Source: Cyathus striatus (lineage: Eukaryota > Basidiomycota > Agaricomycetes > Agaricales > Nidulariaceae). Taken from it: DNA of 64,000 nucleotides. Positions 34,781 to 46,405 of the stretch are shown here, piece by piece. The stretch's first letter is position 1; the number at the start of each line of letters is the position of its first letter. The stretch lies in the NCBI GenBank assembly GCA_025738555.1, contig JAOVFP010000021.1, positions 682,001-746,000 on the forward strand, written 5' to 3'. The translations under genes were made by a program, and so were the position numbers. The notes under the pieces were generated by a model. The model made no database searches. It was not told where the DNA came from and saw only the letters and a program-made list of their open reading frames with translations.

Positions 34781-36152
34781 CTACAGTTTTGCTGGCATAA
34801 TGTTATGTTTAAGGATTCTGTCGATATATTCTGCAACAACTCTAGGATTCTTCTGTGCAATCTATGGCAACGATTTGAGATGTAGAAGAAGATAAATTAA
34901 CCAAACTCTCACTGTGTGCCCTTCGCCGGGTATTCGTGTTAGTGTAGCTACATTTCGACCTTTGGTAACATCCGTTATCGAATCTTGCGAATATCGGGGC
35001 CTAGATGTTCCTTTATTAGAATCTTGAGACATTACGATATAACGGGGACGAACACTAAATCGTTAATACTCCCGAACATAACATGGACAGGTACCCCCTT
35101 CGAGCAAACAGTAGCAACTTGGTCTGCAGCAACAAATGGAGGCTCGACATCAGAAAATATGTTTGCCTCTTGTTCTTTGCTGCACTTCGTTTGGAACGTC
35201 TTGATTTTTCCGTTACTGATGATTTCTTTCAGACCAAACTCCTATGCACTCGTCAGTCAAATATCTCATACGAGTTGGCTGCATCCTCCTTACCGCGTAT
35301 ATCCTTAGCACTCTTGTATCCCACTGAGACCATGGTTTTCGCTTGCTCAGCCACTCATAAGCTTGATCCCGACTTTCCCAAGAGTTTCGCTGGAGTGCCA
35401 CAGTACGCGTTATAAATCCAAGCTGATGTTCCCTATCTTTAATATTGTTGTAGAATGCATCCCTGTCCAGAAAGACCGATTCTATAAGAATAATGCCAGT
35501 ATAAGGTGGCTGGACAGGCATAAATATCTTCGTTGAATACATACTGAAGAATTTAGAATATGGTATCAAAAGATGAATAGTGCGTACCAAGCAGTTGTTC
35601 CCAATGAAAACCCAACGAGGACTAATCGGTGCCCTTTGAAATGGTGCGACTTTGCTACCGAGGCCACAGCAATACCAAATTCGGCGGTTGCTGCGCACCA
35701 ATTTTGATTAGTTCTCAATACTAATACGATGCGCACTCTTACACATGTTGTTCATTCGCTCTGCATGTGAGATTTCATTCAGCAAAGCCGAGTCTCCGTA
35801 TGCTGGAGCATCGAGAGCCCATGCCTCTCTGACGGAGTTTTGATTCAGATCACTTTGATTGCTTTGAATCGAAAATAGTTCCTCGAGAACAGGTTCCCAC
35901 TGTTCTTTATCTGCCAAAATCTGGTAGTAAGCATATTATCAAGTAGCCTGGTGACAGTAAGCCCTTACGAGCACCGTTTGAGTGGGCAAAAAGCAATGTT
36001 AGGCCTTCTTCATGACAGCAAGTATGTGTATATTGGTTTGCAGCAATCTTGAATGGAGCGCCTGAGATTATCTGTGGACTATCAAACGTAAACCGTTGAA
36101 TAGTAAATGTGGACCCGGTGCTCGGGTCCTCGTCACTTGGCAATGTTGGCAT
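34781..36152 (-). CDS. Alpha/beta hydrolase, LPX1-like
   Basis: Multi-exon alpha/beta-hydrolase of the fungal group that includes peroxisomal lipase LPX1 and 'toxin biosynthesis protein'-type annotations. Start MPTLPSDEDPSTGS. Exon 1 ends in LTLLFAHSNGA and splices to give GAHKEQWEPVLEELF, a hallmark of the group. Next are VREAWALDAPAYGDSALLN and, across another intron, SHHFKGHRLVLVGFSLGTTA, holding the Ser nucleophile in a GFSLG elbow. Later: YTGIILIESVFLDRDAF, SREQAYEWLSKRKPW-like text, then GVPVHVMFGSIND (likely acid) and RIPGEGHT (catalytic His) splicing to AQKNPRVVAEYIDRILKHNI, ending MPAKL at 34781. The C-terminal AKL resembles a type-1 peroxisomal signal variant. The full triad is present; substrate unknown. 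The exon near 35.30-35.35 kb needed a roughly 45-bp intron and is least certain. Confidence 0.8.
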
Positions 36153-36764
36153 AGCTGTCACTTGCAGTGACAGTGTAGGAGATATAAGTGACCAGAGGGG
36201 TAATGGTAATTGCTAATTCTGATACTTTGTGCAGCATCAGTATAGAACGGTGGAATAATAGGTAAGATCTGGGTAAGATACTCTGGAGCTAACTTCTAAG
36301 TACGGTGCGTAGTAAGGGCTTTAAACCAACTTTAAACCATCGAGCCCGAGAATCCCCACGCTGCACGGGCCCCGGCGATTTGAGAAAGTTATCCCCGTCT
36401 AATACTTAAGTCTTCACTCAAATTTCACTCACTGGTCTAAAGAGGATACTCTCCAGCTCGCAGCTATAACAGCAAAGGAAAGCATGATAATTATATTGTC
36501 CTTCTGCTACGGTCCATATCTTGTTCACTAATACATTCCGAGCCCGGGTGTATTTATTCTGAACTAGGCATGAATATCTTGTGAATATCTGGTATAATAA
36601 TTGCTCGAGCAGGTTCTCAGCAAGACATGTATCCTGGAAGATTTCTGTCAATGACTTCGATGATTTTAATGGATATCCATTGGTTGCAACTGCAACTTAT
36701 TACTAGCGTCGGTGAACAAGAATAGATATATAGGAAAGTGTATTGGATATAAGTGCTAGTACTT
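36153..36764. other. Upstream region of hydrolase gene
   Basis: Contains the hydrolase promoter. A minus-strand open frame at 36418-36651 has no recognisable family. Nothing else is supported. Confidence 0.4.
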
Positions 36765-37621
36765 ACTGGACATAGTGATGAGCAAGGGGTACAGTGTACC
36801 CTGGGGGTCCAGGGTAGGGTACAGGAGGGGTAGGGGTAAGGGTCCAGATTTTTCAGGATCAGAAATACCCCTACCCCTGGCAAGGGTCCAGGGTATTATT
36901 GATGTAAATAGTGAAAATACTAAATGAATATGTTCCACTACTGCAACATGTTTGAAACCCTGATTTACCAAAATGATTGGTCTGTACTTAGCAACAGAGG
37001 CTATTTAGTGTGTGAAACCTCTCAACATTAGCAACATTAGTGACTGGTGACCCTAAGTCTTGAGACTTTTGTGGAAAATATATATCTTTCATGCCTTTTG
37101 CTTAGAAACAAGTCCCCTGTTATACATGACTGGATGCTGTTTTAGCAACAAAACAAGGGCATCATTAAATGTGATAGTTTCTTTTATACATGTAATTACA
37201 ATAAGTATGAGATGTAAGCCATGGCCCATAAATAATGCATATATCAACAAGTGTACTTGTCAAGTACTAATGCAATGTTGTAAAATTATTCCATCTGTGA
37301 ACCTTGCTTCTTGCTTAACTGGCAAGATGAATTCAAATCCATTCTCTTTCTCTGAATAACTGAGATATAATTCATACTACAACATTAATTTTAGAAGTAT
37401 ACTGTGAATAATGGAAAGACCATTCTGTATTGATTATACATCAGTGATCATTTAGTATGTACCCCTCACCTAAAACCCTGGGGGTACAGGTAAGGGTCTG
37501 GACCCCTTGGACCCTTCACAAATACCCCTACCCTCACTAAGGGTAGGGGTATTTGGAGGGTAGGGGTAAGGGTACAAACCAAAATACCCTGGGGTTACCC
37601 CTGCTCATCACTAACTGGACG
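36765..37621. mobile_element. hAT-like non-autonomous element (841 bp)
   Basis: Element 36773-37613 has terminal inverted repeats: left TAGTGATGAGCAAGGGGTA, right end reverse complement TAGTGATGAGCAGGGGTA. Both sides carry an 8-bp direct repeat with one mismatch, ACTGGACA (36765-36772) and ACTGGACG (37614-37621). The TAGNGNTGNGCA-type terminus and 8-bp duplication fit the hAT superfamily. Within about 150 bp of each end there are many copies of a GGGTAGGGGTA/TACCCCTACCC motif, typical of subterminal transposase-binding repeats. No transposase frame is present, so it is a MITE-like derivative mobilised in trans. Confidence 0.82.
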
Positions 37622-37916
37622 ATTGAACTGCATTATGAAGACTTGGGAAGGTACAAGTTTTGATGATTACCTGAGTACTGAGTACTTACAACTCGTTAAG
37701 TACATCGGTGTCACACTTTTCCCTACAGTACCTTCTTTCCAAACGTGTGCTAATATTCCGCAAGCGCCTGTTAATCCCCAGGAATGATCAGACTTGGGTC
37801 AGACACCTTGTCAACTTGGTTCCAACATTGTTTTACAAAAAGTCATGACAATCGCCACAGTACAGTGTACACGCTACTGATGTAGTAATGTTGTATACTA
37901 ATTTTAGTATTTACCC
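37622..37916. other. Short spacer, no gene recognised
   Basis: 295 bp between the hAT-like element and the 3' end of the next gene. Nothing recognised. Confidence 0.4.
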
Positions 37917-38602
37917 TCATGATTTTCCATTCATTCTCAACCATGCCTCTATGATAACGAATGTTGCAACGATAGTATCACGCATAAATATGCTGTCCAC
38001 TGCAACGACTAAATACGCGGCATAAGTCACCAGCTGGTTACCAGCGATACCATCATTAGACGACTGGAACCAAGCAATAGCGCTGCTAAAATCTTTTTTA
38101 TACAACTGAAGTATAGAAGATTCTGTTTAGTCCACGACCAAAACAATGTATTTTATGGAGACTTACGTGTAAATCACCGTTCTCATCTGGCTTCCACTGG
38201 TATGTCAGCCCGCCTTCTTCGAAGGAGATAGGGCTTGCACTTTTCAAAATACAGAGCCGACACGCACGATATGTCAACTTACAAGGCAATGTCAGGGGTA
38301 TCCATCCTAGGATCGCCTGAGAATCGTAGCCATCTTCCAGCCTCTATCACGCGTCCTTGCAGCGTAAGGATATCGGAAGACAATGAGCTGGACTTCCTTT
38401 CTAGAATCGCAAACGGAGATACGCGTGATGCACGGTATATCGAAGTTTTCATTAAATTAGGTGTGCTTTGTACTCTGTAAACTTCAACGCCATCGCCTAG
38501 TTTCGTCAACGATGCATTGTTAGGGTTGTCGGGATTCATGACCAGAACTAAACCTGGTTCATTGTCGAAAGTCGGAAGTATGAGAGGAATATCGTGCTGC
38601 AT
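37917..38602 (-). CDS. DUF6593-like hypothetical protein (193 aa)
   Basis: Three exons (38602-38283, 38239-38167, 38105-37917) give 193 residues with clean GT-AG borders. Start MQHDIPLILPTFDNEPGLVL. The central part has VEVYRVQSTPNLMKTSIYRA, FAILERKSSSL and WLRFSGDPRMDTPDIAF. The second exon encodes FEEGGLTYQWKPDENGDLH and the third LYKKDFSSAIAWFQSS and IFMRDTIVATFVIIEAWLRM. The sequence of blocks (reporter-like strand, GG.TY.WKPD, AWFQ, D.IV.TF..IE) matches a second subgroup of DUF6593-like proteins found as large families in Agaricomycetes. No signal peptide or membrane segment. Role unknown. It ends about 300 bp from the hAT-like insertion. Confidence 0.7.
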
Positions 38603-38870
38603 AATATGCGATAAGACGAAGACAGGAAGATAAGTATGAGATGAGGAATGAAAATTGAAAGATAAGGGTCTTATATGCCGTCTTCTATATATAGAGATAC
38701 GGGAACGGAAATAAAGAATTTATATCAACGAACCAAAGTGGCATCCGGAGGAGCGAAGCTGTTTTAGCCGAAGCTGCGCTTGTTACTGATTCAATCATAC
38801 CAAGACAAAAGAAATCCTAAATATGCATAGATATGACAGAAAGGAGTCCCGAGATGTGAATAAGGTTAGG

Positions 38871-41800
38871 TCAGGTGTATTGTAATGAAAATCCGTGAGT
38901 AAAGTCCAACGCAGTCGTCACAGTCAGCATCATCGTCGCCGGATCATAGCTGAACTGGGAAGGATGCAAGGTACCCCTATCAGTCTTCACCGTGCTGGGA
39001 GCCTTGTGAACATTCAAGAATTTCACGCTTGCGACTTTAACGCCCAACGCAAAGCCAAAGGAGCCACTAACGTTCAGCTTTCCGCTAGAGAACAAGAACT
39101 TCACGTTAGTGGAAGTAGGATTTTCGATGGACTCCCCATCATCGAAGTAGAGTTGACCTGAGGCCTGGCCGTCGATGCCAGGAGCAACGACGAGTTCGAA
39201 GTCCGTCTTCCGCAGCTCAGCAGTAGTCATTTGAGACTTAGCGCGTAACGGCAAGACGGCACCGCCCTTGATGTGCACGGGGATTTCTGTAAAGTTCACG
39301 TTATTCAGCTGCACCGTGGAACCTTGGCCTTGAATAGGTGCGAGAGTCTTGAAATCATAGAAGATATCTTTGGGCAGATAGATAGTGACTGAGGTCGAGT
39401 TCTCATCGGTGACAGGTGAAACAAGGATTGAATCACCAAAGAAGAACTGAAGATCGATGCCGAAGGTGGCTTGGTCCGTGGGGTATTTGAACCAGAGGGG
39501 ATTCAGCACAGGGGTGCCGTCAACATGGGCTTGGTGGAAAGCGGTGTAAAGGTAGTCAAGTAAGCGATATCTGAAATGGCAGTGAGCATAGTATCACAGC
39601 AAGATAGCACAAAAGGACGCACCGCATGTCGACGCCGTTCTTAGCAGCAGCAGCTACTGTGGGCCAGCGATAGAACTCCTGGCTAATCGACACATCATCA
39701 TTGTGCTATCCAACAGTCGTCAGCAGAGATTCAAAACAGGAACAGTGAGTGTACATACATTTCGCATAAACGGATAGAAAGAACCTAGCGTTGCCCATCG
39801 CGCACAGAGAGACTCGGTTGTGTTTCCAGCTGTTTGTGACATCTTTGTAAGTAGATGAATACGACTACGAGAACAGACCACGTACCGTAACCACAAATAT
39901 CACTCCCTACCATGGGGAGTTGATACACTGAAGCAAATCCAAGCATTCCAGCAATAGAGAACCGGTAATGCGCCCACTGACTCATGTTGTCACCAAGCCA
40001 TTTCCCAACATGTGCCCCAGCACCGACAAACGTTGAACGTGTAATAACAAGCGTACGCTTTCCTGGACGACGGGAGAGCATAGCGTCCCGGGTGGCAACG
40101 GACATCATAGTCCCATAAAGATTATGTGTATCGTACTCGACTAGTCCGTTGGCATGTTTAGCGTTGCTCTGAGGTTTCGCATATCAGTAACAGAACAAGA
40201 AGGAACAACCAAGTATCACTCACCGATGCAGTTTTACTAGAAAGTTGACCTCCAGGCGCAGCATTATTAATCTTATAAGGTGGATTAAGCAAATCCACCC
40301 CGTCCCTCCTCTGCAAGTTTTTTCCATTCACAAAAATGGGCGCATCGGGCGGAGGCGGGGGATTCGTCCTCGGAGGCGGCAAATCCTGCTGCACAGCCTG
40401 TGCCCAAGGATCATCACAAGGCAAATCACAAAAGCTCGAAGGCTCATTCATATCGATCCACGCTCCATCGATGTCCAGTCCCGTATCGGGGCTGTAAAAG
40501 GACTGGAACTCCCCATTCCAGTATTCCGTTATTTTCGGGTGGAACCAGTCGGGGAAGACGGTTACGCCAGGCCAGACGAGTCCTAGTTCGTCGGATCCGT
40601 TGGCGGCTTTGAGCCAGATGTCGAGGGCTTTTCCGCGCGTGTAAGGACCATAGTTGTCGGTTATGACTCCGACTGCGGGGTCTGTCATTAGGACTGTGGA
40701 GATGTTAGACTCATTGGTGTGGTTTAAGAAATGGTAATGTGGGCGTACCAAAGTGTTGATCGTGGCTATGGAGGTATTGGACGATCTCTCGCATGCGGTT
40801 CAAGGGGAAATAGACTGGGTCTACAGTGAAGATCCGCCGCCTGTCCATGTAGTCTGCAATGTACGTTAGCACGTATGTATTAATATCGCACAGGCAATAC
40901 GTACCGATGTCGGTCCACATGGTTTCAAGCGGAATACCAGCAGCGGAGTAGTTGGAGATGACACCCGCAACGTCAATATAATCTACGCCATTGATTCAGT
41001 CCGAAGTAGCGGAACTAAATAGGTCAACTAACCTTTGTACCCAAATCGACACTGATGCAACCCGAAAGACCAATACGGAACCTCAGCGGGCAACCCAGCA
41101 ACTTGAGCATATTGTCTTGCCACCTCAGCAGGATCTGAAGTGCTTCCAGCGAGGAAGTAGAAGTCCAATACACCTCCAATCACGTTGTACTCTAGAGAGT
41201 ACCCAGATGACGCGTCGTCACGAAGCTTGATATCCATACCGTTCGAGCTGAGCACAAGGACGCCATGTGTACCGGTAGTACGATGTTCATAGTAAATCGG
41301 ATGGTTCCCGTACAAGTTAGTACCTTGAGGAATACCGTAGGCGTCACGGCTCCAAAGTGTCCTAGTGGTGTTCTCTGGAGGAAGGCGGAACGGATCCGTG
41401 TGCTCGCCCAAGCCATAGATGTTAGGGTTATTCGGCAGGGAAGTCTTCACGCGGAGGTACTGAGGCTCAAAGATGATGGGGTTGTTGGCCGTTGTGAAGA
41501 GTACTTCTCCTGTTTGCTTTCGCTTTATAGTGAACGCAAACGGGGAGGTCGTGTACTCGAACTGGATATTTGCAGACTTTGAAGTTACACCGAGAGTTGC
41601 ATTCGGCCGGGGAACGACAGACTCAGGGACTTCGTAGCGTTGTGACGTTGCGTCTACGATCTTCACATGGATGCGATCCACTGTAAGTTTGTTAGTAAAA
41701 GAAAACTATCATGGCAAAGGTACTCACCAGTCTCATACACGACATTCAACAACAACGTTGGAAGGTCACTCCCAAAGACATTACAAGCAGTTCCAGCGAG

Positions 41801-41971
41801 CTGCAGTTGAGCAGAAAGACCGTTGTCTTGGGTTTTCACGTTGGTTGCTCGGTAGCCTGGACACGCATTGAGAACAGTAGGATTCACTTCGGCGCTGTTG
41901 ACGATACTTGCAATCCACGAAACAAGAAAGACAGCAGAGAGTACTGTAGGTCGAAACCTTTGTCTCGACAT
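38871..41971 (-). CDS. Secreted GH31 alpha-glucosidase
   Basis: Glycoside hydrolase family 31 enzyme of roughly 850-900 residues that releases glucose from alpha-linked oligosaccharides such as maltose and starch fragments. The chosen start [19 protein letters not shown] gives a signal peptide ending near IVNSA; exon 1 ends at 41728 and exon 2 starts at 41680. The N-terminal beta domain has [28 protein letters not shown] and [16 protein letters not shown]. The catalytic barrel has [26 protein letters not shown] and the nucleophile motif [15 protein letters not shown] (Asp in DMNEP). Later it carries [20 protein letters not shown] followed by DN (the acid/base Asp) and [10 protein letters not shown] Pro-rich loop ([15 protein letters not shown]) lies between nucleophile and acid/base, as in many fungal members. 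The C-terminal beta domains end [11 protein letters not shown]. No lesion seen. Confidence 0.92.
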
Positions 41972-42671
41972 TGCAGCTCTGAGTTGAGTTGACGGTGTTG
42001 AAAGAAGCAACGCTGGCAAATGAATGAATTGCCCGTAGGAATTCAACCGAGGTCGAAAATCGGCTCATTCTTCTAGTTCCATTTAGGCTTTATACAACGT
42101 CATGCCGGCGATGAGCACGGTGAACGAGTACAGCTGACTCTTTGCTTCAAGTTATTCTTAGAGATTTGAAGTAAAAGTTGAGGTAGAAGCGGATGGCAAG
42201 TGTAAGCCTTCTGGACTTCGCGACGAGGGATGGAGGTAAGGTGACGGCAGTGTTGAGCACGCCGCTGGTGTCCATGTGCAAGCTTCGGAGTTTCAGCCCG
42301 TTTGAGAGTCAGCTGATCGTGAAGCCGAAAGCGCTGATACTTCATTACAAGCGCTCAAATTCTTAGGTCTGTCCATACCGCCGTCTATATCTACTGAAGA
42401 GACTAGCATCTTTTTCTTGGAATAATGAAGAATAAGATAAATATTAAAATGTCCCGTTCTGAACCACAATTTTCTAGGTTGTGTAGAAATATATTAAGTA
42501 GTCTAGGTCTAAATTCTATTACGATGACTAAGGCGTGTCCGTATCTAGTAGAGTATAAATAATATATATGTATTTATGCTGTGCGACCATAGCAGAATAA
42601 AAGAAACCTGAAGATCGAAAGAAATATGATAGCACGGCGTACACATTCATAGTGCTAATTCCCATCTCACA
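41972..42671. promoter_or_regulatory. Upstream region of GH31 gene
   Basis: 700 bp containing the alpha-glucosidase promoter and the 3' flank of the first DUF6593-like copy. Open frames here show no conserved features. No regulatory site can be named. Confidence 0.4.
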
Positions 42672-43304
42672 TCAACATGAGAAGCTCGGGCCCCCAATTG
42701 GCTTATTCTGATTATTTTCCCTTACCCCCTCCACCCTTAACTTCTCCGGATATAGGAACGTGATAACCAAGTGATAACTATCAGATCCGTCATATGCTCC
42801 TCGACAGGGAATATTTCCAGGGAAGCAGGCCGTGATCTACTGAAAAACCTTATATGTCGACGGTGAAGACGAGCGACAAGAGCTTTACTACCATCGTTCA
42901 CAACGAGCTGTACAATCATGATGTCAGCGCACATACAATTTATCATTTATACCATAAGTATATTCACCTCAGACTCTTTACTTCTGAATTTTCAAGTGTA
43001 TTATATCCCATCTAAGCCAGTAAATACCCGACGAAATCCGAACCATTGATAATTTCCCTTTGTGAAAAATTTGTCTTCAGAGATCTCTCGGCCTTGGTAT
43101 CGAATGAATTTTTTACTAGTCGAACGGAACGAGCGAACTTAAATTTCCGCTATTGACTGGTAATTAGGAGCAATACGCTTGATGGCTAAAGTGAGCGAAG
43201 TTGAACGCTTGCGTGGTGATGTAATGTCAGTGGTAGACAAGTTGGTTATCAGTGGTGCTATATGCGTTGTTCAATTCAGAGCTGGAAGACAGATAAAGAT
43301 GCAT
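42672..43304 (-). pseudogene. DUF6593-like array copy 1, disrupted
   Basis: Begins MHLYLSSSSELNNAYSTTD and DNQLVYH like its neighbours, but an in-frame TGA follows directly where the others read YHVT. Sequence similarity then continues in shifted frames (ITTQAF, LVPFD). The last exon is recognisable as LVVNDGSKALVARLHRRH, FFSRSRPASLEIFPVEEHM, then an 11-bp tandem duplication (GTGATAAC at 42760-42767 and 42771-42778) shifts the frame just before the family's VITF.Y.EKLR. Two independent lesions make it a pseudogene. Confidence 0.82.
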
Positions 43305-43741
43305 GTTTAGCAGGGGCGGAAGGAAATTCGAGACTCTGACTCACTGGTATACTGGAGCTTTTAAATATGGTAGCCAGTGATCATCATCTACTCTAGAGGC
43401 TACTGCGTAGCACTTCATACTAGTTTGAACTAGTAGGTAAGTACTATTTTGAAATGGATTGCTGTAGTAAATCTACATGTCAGACCACCTCACATGCGAC
43501 TCAAGAATCCAGCAGCTCTTTAATTTATTTATATATGGCTGTACATCAGACCAACATCAGAACTCTAGTTGACAGTCTAGGTATCATACATCATATGTAA
43601 AGCTTTACTACAATACATAATAACATCAGTACTATAGCTGCAGGTTCTACGTGACTACCTACTGCTTTTAATACAACTAGTAGAGATAATAAAATGACGA
43701 ACAAGATAATTTTAAAAGGTCCCGTCCTGAACCACAGCTTG
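43305..43741. repeat. Duplicated upstream region of array copy 1
   Basis: The spacer shares words with the spacer upstream of copy 2 (GAGGCTACTGCGTAGCACT near 43398 and 44451; CACATGTCAGA-like words near 43480 and 44505). The duplicated unit therefore includes promoter sequence as well as the gene. No other gene recognised. Confidence 0.5.
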
Positions 43742-44336
43742 TTATGATGCACCCCCGGAGCTCGCAGCTGCCCTCGCACGCTTTTTGCGGTCCTCCTTTA
43801 ACTTCGCTATATATATGAACGTGACAATGATCAGCTCCATCATATGCTGTCCAACAGGGAATATTTCAAGGGAAGCAGGCCGCGATTTACTGAAGAATCC
43901 TCTATGTCGACGATGAAAATGAGCGACAGGGGTTTTACTACCGTCGTTCACGAAGAGCTATGTATACAGTTACGATGTCAGTATACATGGTTTTTATATT
44001 TAGCCATATATTCACCTCAGGCTCGTTATTTCGGAATTTCCAAACGTATGATTTCCCATCTGGGCCAGTGAATGCCCGATGACTTCCTAACGATCCAAGT
44101 ATACCCTTCGTGAAAAAATCACCTGCGGGGATTTCTTGGCCTTGGTATCGAATTATAGTCGAACGGATTTTGTGAAACTCAATCTCCGCAATTGGCTGGA
44201 AATTAGGAACAATACGCTCGATGGTCGAAGTGAGCGAGACAAGTTTGAATGGTGATGTAACGTGGTAGGTAAGTTGGTTATCACTAGTGCTGTATGCACT
44301 GTTCAATGGAGAGCTGGAAGACAAGTACAGATGCAT
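43742..44336 (-). CDS. DUF6593-like protein, array copy 2 (178 aa)
   Basis: Two exons (44336-44016 and 43957-43742) with clean GT-AG borders give 178 residues. Order of motifs: MHLYLSSSSPLNSAYSTSD, LTYHVTSPFKLVSLTSTIER, QPIAEIEFHKIRSTIIRYQG, GDFFTKGILGSLGSHRAFTG, PDGKSYVWKFRNNEPE; then LFVNDGSKTPVAHFHRRHRG, FFSKSRPASLEIFPVGQHMM and ELIIVTFIYIAKLKEDRKKR. It is an intact member of the Agaricomycete DUF6593 family, a cytosolic beta-rich domain without assigned function. The exon 2/3 junction used by copies 3, 4 and 6 is absent here (the first two exons are fused), so this copy has lost an intron. Confidence 0.78.
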
Positions 44337-44910
44337 GTCTAGTAAACTAAAGGGTGAAAAGAAATTCGAGAATCCGAGAGAATAGGAGAGCTTTTAAATA
44401 GTATACCAGTGATTACTATCATGACCTTGAGCAAACCTTGAGGCTACTGCGTAGCACTGCCAGTGTATACTAAGTGCTATTCGGAAATGGAATGCTATGA
44501 AATCACATGTCAGATCAATTAGTGCTAGCGAGGAGTCGGTAGCCACTAGTCTTGACTAGTCCTAGTCAGCTGCCAGCACTGTGATACATCGCACGCCAAC
44601 CATACCCGAGCTTCCTTTGAAATCGAAGGAGTTGGCGAAGTAAAGATGGAATGAATCAAATTTAAATCAGCTCCAGTTTAAATTTGAGGAAGGTAGTAGT
44701 AGTAATTTTGATTCATATGACGTTGTTTGTACAGCACTGTTGGACTACGGGTGGTGGTCTGTTCTAAATTTATCTACGTAGACAAATGTGATGAGGATTG
44801 AGTCCATCATATGCAATCCACTAGGGAATATATCAAGCGACTCCGCAGGCCTTACATATTCTAGATACGACGTGATTACATACTACAGTACTAACGATGA
44901 GCATCAGAAT
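44337..44910. other. Spacer with an 11-bp perfect inverted repeat
   Basis: Upstream region of array copy 2 and 3' flank of copy 3. It holds a perfect 11-bp inverted repeat, TCAAATTTAAA at 44656-44666 and TTTAAATTTGA at 44677-44687, with a 10-base loop; transcribed either way it would form a hairpin. No gene recognised. Confidence 0.5.
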
Positions 44911-45594
44911 TTAGAACGCTCCAGCTGTACCGCCAGCACTGGATGCCATCATTGCTGTATTGCCTCTCCGAGTCCTCGCACGGTCCTCTCTTAATTTCTC
45001 GATATATACAAATGTCATAACTATCACGTCCGTCATATGCTCTCCAATTGGGAAAATTTCAAGGGAAGCGGGCCGTGGGCTACGGAAAAACCCTATGTGT
45101 CGACGATGAAAACAGGCAACTAGGGTTTTACTCCCATCATTAAAGAAAAGCTAAGAATTCAATCCTTTCATATACTATAGTTAATTCATGTTTAGTATGG
45201 ATTCACCTCAGGCTTTGTTGTTGTTCCGAACTCCCAAACATACTCTCTTCCATCCGGACCAACAAATACCCGGTGACTTGAAATATATGTATCAGATATC
45301 GAAACTTCATAATTAAACAGTACTATGCCGTATTATGTACCTTCCAAATAATTCTATACCATTTTTCCAGAAGAAATCATTTTCAGAGATGTCTCGACCT
45401 TGATATCGAATCATAGTAGAACGGATTTTGTGAAACTCTATCTCCGCGATAGGCTGAGAATTAGGAATAACCCGATCGATGGTTGAAGTGAGCGAAAACA
45501 ATTGATAAGGCGTTGTAACATGATAGACCAGATTTTCATCTGCAGTGCTGTATGCGCTGTTTAACGGAGAGCTTGAAGACAAATAAAGATGCAT
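44911..45594 (-). CDS. DUF6593-like protein, array copy 3 (187 aa)
   Basis: Three exons (45594-45341, 45276-45207, 45150-44911) give 187 residues. Motifs: MHLYLSSSSPLNSAYSTADE, LVYHVTTPYQLFSLTSTIDR, SQPIAEIEFHKIRSTMIRYQ, NDFFWKNGIELFG; exon 2 HRVFVGPDGREYVWEFGTTT; exon 3 LFFNDGSKTLVACFHRRHIG, SLEIFPIGEHMTDVIVMTFV, YIEKLREDRARTRRG and a Gly/Ala/Thr tail ending SAGGTAGAF. Intact. The three-exon layout equals that of the gene at 32477 and of copies 4 and 6, so it is probably the ancestral structure. Function unknown. Confidence 0.78.
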
Positions 45595-46405
45595 ATCTAC
45601 TAATGCTGGAAAGTAGTACTGGACTCTGAGAGCATACAGGAGCTTTTAAACAAATCTCAGAGATTACTACCATGGTCTCCAGACCAGCGCTGCACAGCGT
45701 TGCACGCCCGAGACTTAAGATTCGAAATGGTATAAAATTCGCGCGTGACACATCAATATGTGATGAGGTAGTTAGCTGCCAGCATCGTACACTATTGTAC
45801 CCGGTTTCGCTGATAGATATACATAGATGGTGGTTGCACTACTTCCAACGTCACATTTACTGTCCCTACCTGTATGGATGCAACGGGGTTTTGATGCAAG
45901 CAACGAATGCCAAATTTTGCGTGACAATTCACAGAATTAGCAACCCGATGGGGAAATTTTAAGAGTAAATAACGTACTGTACTTTTTGATCCCCATCAAC
46001 CCGTCACACGCGACCGTCGCACCCACACAGGTAGGGATAGTATAGCACTGCATCGTATTTGACGACACTCACGAAACTCACGGTATTGGTCCAAAATACT
46101 ACTTCTCGCTTTACTAGAGGCTGGTAGTGCGTATCCAATGGATTGCACATACCGGGTTGTACGTAGGTAGCGATCGTTGGCGGTCAGCCAATGAGGATGA
46201 TCAGCGCTCAATGCTCAGCTTCAACGTTACATTTATAGCGCATCGTCTTTGACGACACTCACGAACATCATGGTATCGATCCAAAATACTATTTCCCGCT
46301 TTGCTAGAAGCTTGCAGTACGTATCCAATAAATTACATTTACTGGGATTCATGAAGCTTCAGTATTGAACATGGGGAAATAGAAAGTGACAAACATTCAA
46401 TACTA
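45595..46405. repeat. Spacer with ~195-bp tandem repeat and inverted repeat
   Basis: Two direct copies of a block beginning TTTGACGACACTCACGAA lie at about 46058 and 46250 (TTTGACGACACTCACGAA..TC, then GGTAT.G.TCCAAAATACTA, then GTA.CCAAT..ATT). One copy of the same block is also near 61494 in the segmental duplicate. Left of this, TACTGTCCCTACCTGTATGG (about 45858) and the reverse complement of about 46017-46036, TACTATCCCTACCTGTGTGG, form an imperfect inverted repeat. No gene recognised. Confidence 0.55.

Noticed and set aside
37060..37359. 99-codon plus-strand frame inside the hAT-like element
   Set aside because: No DDE, BED finger or hAT dimerisation motif. Treated as chance.
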